Source: Myxococcales bacterium
Lineage (GTDB): Bacteria > Myxococcota > Polyangia > Fen-1088
Length of the DNA stretch: 10,252 nucleotides
Assembly (NCBI GenBank): GCA_003159055.1
Contig: PMLH01000486.1
Span: 1-10,252, forward strand
Direction: 5' to 3'
The translations under genes were made by a program, and so were the position numbers. Below are positions 5,196 through 10,252 of the stretch, piece after piece; the first letter of the stretch is position 1, and the number at the start of each line of letters is the position of its first letter. The notes under the pieces were generated by a model. That model was not told the DNA's origin. It saw nothing but the letters and a program-made list of their open reading frames with translations, and ran no database searches.

Positions 5196-6716
5196 ATGCG
5201 TCGAGTGCTAATCGTGGATGACGAGCAGAACCTGCGGCATATGCTGCAGACCCTGCTCAAACGCGAAGGCTACGAGCCGGTGGGCGTCGCGTCCGTCGAA
5301 AACGCCCTGAAGGAGCTGGAAGAGCGCCCCTACGACGTGATTATCACGGACTTGCGCATGCCTGGGCAAAGCGGGATGGACCTCGTCGATCAGGTCCGAA
5401 GTCGCCACCTCGGCACCACGGTCGTTGTGATGACCGCCTACGGGAGCCGCGACATCGCTATCGAGGCGATGAAACGCGGGGCGTACGACTACATCTCCAA
5501 GCCCTTCGAAGCCGACGAGTTGGTCCTGCTCCTGCGCAAGGCCGAAGAACGCGAGCGGCTTTCCCGGGAAAACCAAACGCTGCACAAACAGATTCGGGCG
5601 GGTGGCGGGGAGCCCGACTCGGGCCTCGGCGACCTGGTCGCGCGAAGTCGCCAGATGCTGGACCTGTTCCGCACGGTTCGAAGAATCGCGGAATTCAAAA
5701 CCACGGTCCTCATCGGCGGCGAATCCGGGACCGGCAAAGAGCTGGTGGCACGGGCGATCCATCGTATGTCGCCGAGAGCGGCCACCCCGTTTATTGCCGT
5801 CAACTGCGGTGCCATCCCCGACACTCTGCTCGAATCGGAGCTCTTTGGGCATCGCAAAGGCGCATTCACCGACGCCAACCGCGACCGCAAGGGTCTGTTC
5901 GAGGAAGCCTCGGGCGGGACGCTTTTCCTCGACGAAATCGGCGAGCTGCCGATTGGCTTGCAAGTCAAGCTGCTGCGGGTTCTGCAAGAAGGTGAGATCC
6001 GGCGCCTGGGTGACAGCCAGGACATCAAGGTCGACGTGCGCGTGGTGGCGGCGACCGCGCGCGACCTTGCCGCCGAGGTGGGCCGCGGCGCCTTCCGCGA
6101 AGATCTCTACTATCGTCTCAATGTCTTCGCCCTGCACTTGCCGGCCCTGCGCGAGCGCCGCGAGGACATCCCGTTTCTGGTCGAGCATTTCATCGCACGC
6201 ATGAACGCGCGCATGGGCCTTGCCGTGACCGGTGCTAGCCCCGAGGCCATGCAAATGCTGGTCGACTACGACTGGCCCGGCAACGTGCGCGAACTGGAAA
6301 ACTGCGTCGAACGCGCCATCGTGCTGTGCGAGGGCTCGCTCATTGAGGTTGGCGTCTTGCCCGAGCGGATAGAGAGCAATGGTAGGACCCCAAACCCGGA
6401 AACCGCGGAGGTCATCCCAGACGACGGCGACCTGTCCATCAAACGTGCCTCCCGGCGCTCCGAAGAGGTCCTCATCCGGCGCGCCTTGCTGAAAACCCGG
6501 GGCAATCGTACGCGAGCGGCAGAGCTACTGGAAATCAGCCACCGCGCCCTCCTCTACAAGATCAAGGAATACGGAATCGTGGTCGGCAGGGACACGCGCG
6601 AATTGACGGCCATGGGCGAAGCCCGTTCGGAGACGCCATCGCCGGTCATCCCACCACCCCTTACATCCGCGCATGCGCTGCCCGGGCCAACCGATTCAAC
6701 TTGGAGGGCAAAATGA
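5196..6716 (+). CDS. Sigma-54-dependent response regulator, PilR/NtrC class
   Basis: This 506-aa regulator has the three NtrC-class domains. The receiver (1-120) carries the acidic pocket Asp8/Asp9, phosphoacceptor Asp52 in ITDLRMPG, Thr80 and Lys102. The AAA+ sigma-54 activator domain (about 145-385) carries Walker A GESGTGKE (175-182), Walker B GTLFLDEIGE (241-250), and the loop normally written GAFTGA, here GAFTDA (222-227). The Fis-type helix-turn-helix (about 420-462) contains GNRTRAAELLEISHRALLYKI. A Pro-rich tail of about 40 residues follows, which is unusual. Phosphorylation should allow ATP-driven opening of sigma-54 promoters. Its place before pilM suggests control of pilus genes, as PilR does, but no PilS-like kinase is in the window. 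No clear Shine-Dalgarno precedes ATG 5196, where the leader ends in a run of C. Confidence 0.9.
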   Translation: MRRVLIVDDEQNLRHMLQTLLKREGYEPVGVASVENALKELEERPYDVIITDLRMPGQSGMDLVDQVRSRHLGTTVVVMTAYGSRDIAIEAMKRGAYDYISKPFEADELVLLLRKAEERERLSRENQTLHKQIRAGGGEPDSGLGDLVARSRQMLDLFRTVRRIAEFKTTVLIGGESGTGKELVARAIHRMSPRAATPFIAVNCGAIPDTLLESELFGHRKGAFTDANRDRKGLFEEASGGTLFLDEIGELPIGLQVKLLRVLQEGEIRRLGDSQDIKVDVRVVAATARDLAAEVGRGAFREDLYYRLNVFALHLPALRERREDIPFLVEHFIARMNARMGLAVTGASPEAMQMLVDYDWPGNVRELENCVERAIVLCEGSLIEVGVLPERIESNGRTPNPETAEVIPDDGDLSIKRASRRSEEVLIRRALLKTRGNRTRAAELLEISHRALLYKIKEYGIVVGRDTRELTAMGEARSETPSPVIPPPLTSAHALPGPTDSTWRAK

Positions 6717-6809
6717 ACGATAGGTATTGCTGTGAAGGCGTTTTTTGATTTCTTCGCACCGTGTAGGTGAAAATACGCAGATGCAGGACCAGCAACGGAG
6801 ACAATACGA
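6717..6809 (+). promoter_or_regulatory. Gap before pilM; possible sigma-70-like promoter
   Basis: This 93-bp gap separates the regulator from the pil genes. TTGATT (6745-6750) and GAAAAT (6769-6774) are spaced 18 bp apart and each matches the sigma-70 consensus at 4 of 6 positions. No sigma-54 element (TGGC-N8-TGC type) was seen here, so the adjacent sigma-54 activator does not obviously act at this point. GGAG at 6797-6800 is the pilM ribosome binding site. Confidence 0.25.
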
Positions 6810-7865
6810 ATGCCCAAGAACTGCATAGGACTCGATATCGGTTCGAGTTCTGTCAAGGTCGTCCAGCTTAAGGAGACCTCGAAGGGCCTGCAACTGATCA
6901 ACTTCGGTTTTGAACCGTTGCCGTCCCAGACCATCGTCGACGGCGCCATCATGAATCAAGGCGCGGTGGTGGAGGCGATTCGCACCCTGCGCGACAGCCT
7001 TGGGATCAAGGGCAAAGAGGTCGCAACCGCGATCTCCGGACACTCGGTGATCATCAAGAAGATCAAGGTTCCGCCCATGACCCCAGAGGAACTGGACGAA
7101 CAGATTCCCTGGGAAGCCGAGCACCACATTCCTTTCTCCAAGGACGACGTGGAAATCGACCACCAGTTGGTCGGCAACGACGCCTCGGGCGGGCAGATGG
7201 AATTGATCCTGGTCGCCGCCAAAAAGGAAGTCGTCGCCGACTACAGCATGGTGATCCGCGAGGCGAAGCTGCAGCCAATGATCATGGACGTCGCGGCCTT
7301 CACCATCCAAAACGCCTTCGAGGCGAACTACCCCGTGGTTCCCGAGGAAGCCATCGCGGTCATCAACGTCGGCGCCACGCTCTCCAACATCAACATCATC
7401 GCCGGCGGAACCAGCGCGTTCACCCGCGACGTCACCGTCGGCGGAAACGCCTTCACCGAGGAAATCCAGAAACGCCTCAACGTCAGCCAAGAGGAAGCCG
7501 AGGCCTGGAAGATCGGCTCGGCCGGCGAGGGCGTGAGCGAGGTCGTCCCGCAAGAGGTCGAGGCGGTCATCGCTTCGGTCGCCGATGGCGTGGCCGGCAA
7601 GTTCCAACGCTCGCTCGACTTCTACTTGGCGTCATCGAGCGACGCGACCATCACCAAAATCTACCTGTGCGGCGGATCGGCCAAAGTGCCGTCGCTGCAG
7701 AAGGCGCTTGAAGCCAAGGCGCGCACCTCGGTGGAAGTCATGGACCCCTTCCGCAAGGTCATGGTGGACGAGGGCAAGTTCGACCTCAGTTTCGTATCCC
7801 AGCACGCCGCCGAGGCCGCCGTCGCCGTCGGGCTTGCGCTGCGACGACCTGGAGACAAGCAGTGA
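6810..7865 (+). CDS. pilM: Type IV pilus assembly protein PilM, actin-like ATP-binding protein
   Basis: PilM is a cytoplasmic actin/FtsA-like protein that binds the PilN N-terminal tail and connects the pilus motor to the PilN/PilO/PilP alignment complex. The 351-aa product has the expected length. The phosphate-1 motif GLDIGSSSVKVV is at 7-18, the phosphate-2 motif INVGATLSNINII at 185-197, and the adenosine motif LCGGSAKVP at 286-294. The 1C-type subdomain includes KVPPMTPEELDEQIPWEAE (86-104), a stretch typical of PilM. The start is ATG 6810, with GGAG at 6797-6800 (9-nt spacing). Its TGA overlaps the GTG of pilN (GTGA). It opens the pilMNOPQ cluster, and nothing in it looks broken. Confidence 0.96.
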   Translation: MPKNCIGLDIGSSSVKVVQLKETSKGLQLINFGFEPLPSQTIVDGAIMNQGAVVEAIRTLRDSLGIKGKEVATAISGHSVIIKKIKVPPMTPEELDEQIPWEAEHHIPFSKDDVEIDHQLVGNDASGGQMELILVAAKKEVVADYSMVIREAKLQPMIMDVAAFTIQNAFEANYPVVPEEAIAVINVGATLSNINIIAGGTSAFTRDVTVGGNAFTEEIQKRLNVSQEEAEAWKIGSAGEGVSEVVPQEVEAVIASVADGVAGKFQRSLDFYLASSSDATITKIYLCGGSAKVPSLQKALEAKARTSVEVMDPFRKVMVDEGKFDLSFVSQHAAEAAVAVGLALRRPGDKQ

Positions 7866-8488
7866 TTCGTATCAACCTACTGCCGTCGAGGAAAGCCAAA
7901 CGACAAGGCGCTGGCCAGCGCCACTTTCTCATCATGGGGCTGGCCATCCTGGGCTCGGTGGGTCTTGTCATCTTCTTCCATCTGGAAGCCACCAACGAGC
8001 TTGAGAATGTCCAGCGCGAGAACACGATCCTGCAGGCTGACGTGGCCAAGATGAAGCAGGAATTGGGCGACTACGACAAGGTCCGGGCGCAGCGCGAAGA
8101 ACTGCTCAAGCAGCGCAAGACCATCCAGTCCTTGGAAGCCGGGCGCACCGGGCCGGTGTTCCTGCTGCGGGAAATGTCCGAAATCCTAAGCCCCGGCAAA
8201 GGCCCGACCTTCGATCGAGTGACTTACGAAGAGACGTTGCGCCGCGATCCCAACGCCGGGTTCTCGAATTGGGAAACCAAGCGCGCCTGGCTCGAGTCCT
8301 ATGTCGAGGAGAAGCAACACATCAAGCTGCGCGGATCGGCGAAGTCCAACGAGGATGTCGCCGAGTTCTTGAAGCGCCTCAATTCCTCGGTGTTCTTCAA
8401 GGAGGTGAACTTGGACGCCACCGCACAGGCAGCCAAGGGCGCGGTCAAATACGTCAACTTTGGCCTTTCAGCGACGGTGATTTACTAG
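7862..8488 (+). CDS. pilN: Type IV pilus inner-membrane assembly protein PilN
   Basis: PilN is a bitopic inner-membrane protein that pairs with PilO. Its short cytoplasmic N-terminus, here MIRINLLPSRKAKR, carries the INLLP motif that docks into PilM. One transmembrane helix follows (about 22-40), then a charged coiled coil (about 43-95) and a periplasmic ferredoxin-like domain (about 97-208). The 208-aa length fits the family. The start is GTG 7862, overlapping the pilM stop, with GGAG at 7851-7854 inside pilM (7-nt spacing). The stop TAG directly abuts the pilO ATG. The insert around 120-150, rich in Glu, Arg and Trp, is less conserved but does not disturb the fold pattern. Confidence 0.94.
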   Translation: MIRINLLPSRKAKRQGAGQRHFLIMGLAILGSVGLVIFFHLEATNELENVQRENTILQADVAKMKQELGDYDKVRAQREELLKQRKTIQSLEAGRTGPVFLLREMSEILSPGKGPTFDRVTYEETLRRDPNAGFSNWETKRAWLESYVEEKQHIKLRGSAKSNEDVAEFLKRLNSSVFFKEVNLDATAQAAKGAVKYVNFGLSATVIY

Positions 8489-9073
8489 ATGAACGACGCT
8501 CTACAAAAACTGCTTCGCCTGAAGACGCCGATCAAGATCGCAATCACTGCGGGCGTGGTCCTGGCCATCTTTGGCGTGTATGGCGGGCTTTTCTATCTCG
8601 ACATGCAAGACCAGATCAAAGGCGCGCGTGCGCGGCAACAGCAGCTGCGCGACGAAAAGGAAAACTACCAGAAGCGGCAGCGCGAGTATCAGGCCTATCG
8701 AACCGAGTTGACCCAACTCCAGCAAGAGCAGCGCGAGCTGCTCAAGGCCCTGCCCAAGAACGCGGAAATCCCAACCTTCCTGTCCAACATCCAGGAACAG
8801 GCCGAGCTCGCTGGTCTGGAAATCGTCTCGCTCACCATCGATGCCGAAAACCCGCAGGAGCTCTACATTCGCATCCCAATCCGCATCGAGGTGCGCGGCA
8901 CGTACCACGCGATCACCAAGTTCTTCAAGAACCTCAGCGAGCTTCCCCGCATCGTGAACGTGGAAAACCTCGGGCTATCCATCGAAAAAGCCGAGGCGAG
9001 CGCTTCCCCGCGACTGCGCGCGAGATTCGTGGCGGCGACGTTCCGCTATCGCGATCAGGGGTCAGGAGGCTGA
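8489..9073 (+). CDS. pilO: Type IV pilus inner-membrane assembly protein PilO
   Basis: PilO is the structural partner of PilN. A short cytoplasmic segment is followed by one transmembrane helix (about 15-37), a Gln/Glu/Arg-rich coiled coil (about 41-88), and a periplasmic ferredoxin-like domain (about 92-188). Typical PilO sequence includes ALPKNAEIPTFLSNI (87-101) and YHAITKFFKNLSELPRIVNV (139-158). The 194-aa length is normal. ATG 8489 immediately follows the pilN TAG and has no clear Shine-Dalgarno, so translation probably depends on coupling to pilN. The AGGAGG at 9064-9069, at the 3' end, serves pilP. Confidence 0.95.
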   Translation: MNDALQKLLRLKTPIKIAITAGVVLAIFGVYGGLFYLDMQDQIKGARARQQQLRDEKENYQKRQREYQAYRTELTQLQQEQRELLKALPKNAEIPTFLSNIQEQAELAGLEIVSLTIDAENPQELYIRIPIRIEVRGTYHAITKFFKNLSELPRIVNVENLGLSIEKAEASASPRLRARFVAATFRYRDQGSGG

Positions 9074-9075
9074 CC

Positions 9076-9684
9076 ATGAAAAAGAGCCTGACCGTTGCAT
9101 GTCTCGGGTGTGCGCTGGGTGGATCGCTCTGGCTCGCGCATGCGCTCGCCGCCGAGCCACCCAAGCAGGGCGACAAGCCGACGGCGGCGCATGCAGCGGC
9201 ACCGGCAGCCGCAGCGGTGCCAGCCAAGCCCACCCCTCCGCCCCCCGCGCCCGCTGCCAACTCAGCGGAAGCGCTCGCGCAGCGACTGACCGTGCTTCGG
9301 CGCAAAGTCCTGCGCGAAGAGGACTTTAACGAAAGCGATGATTCCAACCGCGACCCCTTCCGTTCCTACCTCGACTCGTGGATCGAACGCGGTCCCAAGG
9401 TCACCATGGCCACGGTCTCTGCGGTGTGCGCCAAGTACTCGCTCGAAGAGCTGACCCTGATCGCCGTGATCAGCGGCGACGCCAATCCGCGCGCGATGTT
9501 CAAGGACCCAACCGGGCTTGGACAGACCGTCAAACGCGGGGACTACCTTTCAAAATCCGCCGCACGCGTAACCAAAATCCTGTCTGATCGCGTGGTGCTC
9601 GAGATGTCCGAGATTACTCCGGGCGGGACTACCAAGGCGCTCGAGCGTGCCGTTCTCGTCAATCCGGAAGGAAACGATCAATGA
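9076..9684 (+). CDS. pilP: Type IV pilus assembly protein PilP
   Basis: PilP links the PilN/PilO pair to the PilQ secretin in the periplasm. The 202-aa product has a signal sequence (1-25, ending AHALA), then a Pro/Ala-rich linker (about 26-62) and a helix-forming segment containing the family NRDPFRSYL motif (91-99). The C-terminal beta domain (about 112-195) includes LIAVISGDANPRAM and GDYLSK. PilP is a lipoprotein in many species. Here Cys9 and Cys12 lie in the signal, but neither has a canonical lipobox (Thr and Cys occupy the -3 positions), so release by signal peptidase I after Ala25 is equally likely. The start is ATG 9076, chosen for AGGAGG at 9064-9069 (6-nt spacing) and the signal peptide. 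The same frame is open far upstream over pilN/pilO, but that part is out of phase with those genes. The stop overlaps pilQ. Confidence 0.93.
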   Translation: MKKSLTVACLGCALGGSLWLAHALAAEPPKQGDKPTAAHAAAPAAAAVPAKPTPPPPAPAANSAEALAQRLTVLRRKVLREEDFNESDDSNRDPFRSYLDSWIERGPKVTMATVSAVCAKYSLEELTLIAVISGDANPRAMFKDPTGLGQTVKRGDYLSKSAARVTKILSDRVVLEMSEITPGGTTKALERAVLVNPEGNDQ

Positions 9685-10252
9685 CCTGTCAAAGAGAGCG
9701 ACCCAAGTTCCTGGCTGCTGTGCTTGGCGCTGCCAGCTTGGCGGTTTGGTCCATTCCTGCAAGCGCCGAAACCGTGCGGGTGAAGAACATTCGCGTGTCG
9801 GAGACGTCAGGCGACACGGCGGTGGTCATCGCCACGTCGGCCCGCCCGACCTTCACGACCTGGAAGCTGGAGCAACCGGCCCGCGTGGTGGTAGAGCTGA
9901 GCGGCGCGCGCTTGGGCGATGTGGAGGTTCCGCTCGACGCCGGTACCTATGCGGTGGGCCTGGTGTCCGCCAGCGTGACCGAGGACGACAGCGCCGGCCC
10001 GCGCACCCGCATCGTGCTGACCTTGCGACAGGCTTCCGACTATCGCGTGGAATCGAAGGGCGCCGGCATTACGCTGCGGGTGATCCCGCGCGTGCATCCG
10101 CCGGTTGCAAACACCGCCGTCGACAACGGCGCCGAGGCGCGTGTCCAAACCGAGGCAAAGGCCAAGACCTTAGCTCAGGCGCAAGCCAAGGAAGAGGCGC
10201 AGGCCAAGACGCTGGCCCAGGCGCAAGTCAAGGCCGAAGCGCAGGCGAAGAC
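9681..10252 (+). CDS. pilQ: Type IV pilus secretin PilQ, N-terminal part (3' truncated by window)
   Basis: The frame opens at ATG 9681, overlapping the pilP TGA (ATGA), and stays open to the window end (190 codons visible). A signal peptide (1-29, cleaved after IPASA) is followed by an AMIN domain (about 31-135, starting ETVRVKNIRVSETSG, with ARVVVELSGARL). AMIN domains anchor PilQ to peptidoglycan. Next comes a Lys/Ala/Glu/Gln helix with a 14-residue repeat, which is cut by the window edge. The secretin N-domains and beta-barrel gate, which form the outer-membrane channel for the pilus, must lie downstream. AGGA at 9668-9671 and the neighbouring GGAAGG provide a ribosome binding site. PilQ is assigned from the AMIN domain together with its position after pilMNOP. 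Confidence 0.92.
   Translation, partial: MTCQRERPKFLAAVLGAASLAVWSIPASAETVRVKNIRVSETSGDTAVVIATSARPTFTTWKLEQPARVVVELSGARLGDVEVPLDAGTYAVGLVSASVTEDDSAGPRTRIVLTLRQASDYRVESKGAGITLRVIPRVHPPVANTAVDNGAEARVQTEAKAKTLAQAQAKEEAQAKTLAQAQVKAEAQAK
10152..10252 (+). repeat. 42-bp tandem repeat in pilQ encoding a Lys/Ala/Glu/Gln helix
   Basis: Units start at 10152, 10194 and 10236 and each encodes a 14-residue heptad-like unit (EAKAKTLAQAQAKE, then EAQAKTLAQAQVKA, then a partial unit). The array continues past the window end, so the copy number is unknown. It lies between the AMIN domain and the expected secretin domains and probably forms a charged helical spacer. Confidence 0.8.

Noticed and set aside
8269..9075. 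Upstream extension of the pilP frame over pilN and pilO
   Set aside because: The sequence before 9076 is a shadow of pilN/pilO. ATG 9076 has a perfect Shine-Dalgarno and begins a signal peptide.

Overview
The window is a GC-rich, almost fully coding stretch with every supported gene on the + strand. Gene order and protein content suggest a chromosome from the old 'deltaproteobacterial' lineages, such as Myxococcota or a relative. This is inferred from the xerD / M50 protease / scpA / scpB / RluB-like block followed by an NtrC-type regulator and pilMNOPQ. No rRNA, tRNA, CRISPR array, insertion sequence or phage gene was seen.

Region 1 (1-4359) is a tightly packed cluster for chromosome maintenance and housekeeping. 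It holds the last 44 codons of XerD (chromosome dimer resolution), a compact site-2 protease, ScpA and ScpB (the non-SMC condensin subunits), and an S4-domain RluB/RsuA-family pseudouridine synthase homologue. Neighbouring genes overlap or nearly touch, so protease-scpA-scpB-pseudouridine synthase look co-transcribed. The scpA/scpB junction is unusual. The 5' end of the scpB frame is duplicated with a period of exactly 171 bp (57 codons), and the second copy carries an in-frame TGA. This separates a 63-codon ORF with a good ribosome binding site from the rest of scpB. Both Scp proteins carry long acidic, low-complexity extensions. The pseudouridine synthase homologue lacks two conserved family motifs.

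Region 2 (4360-5195) holds a single nucleotidyltransferase-fold gene of the AbiEii/DUF6036-like orphan type, flanked by short intergenic stretches. The upstream one (210 bp) has two overlapping short ORFs of doubtful status. The downstream one (167 bp) has a hexameric CCGGNN repeat that folds into overlapping palindromes and may terminate transcription, followed by a weak candidate promoter.

Region 3 (5196-10252) is a type IV pilus assembly locus. It opens with a sigma-54-dependent response regulator of the PilR/NtrC class, with no partner kinase in view. After a 93-bp gap come pilM, pilN, pilO, pilP and the start of pilQ, which runs off the window. PilM, PilN, PilO and PilP form the alignment subcomplex linking the cytoplasmic motor to the PilQ outer-membrane secretin. 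Start/stop overlaps (GTGA, TAG-ATG, ATGA) show translational coupling.

I did not find a clear new system. The observations most worth checking are the scpB duplication with its in-frame stop, the degenerate pseudouridine synthase motifs, the altered active site of the orphan nucleotidyltransferase, and the CCGGNN repeat family seen both inside scpA and in an intergenic region.
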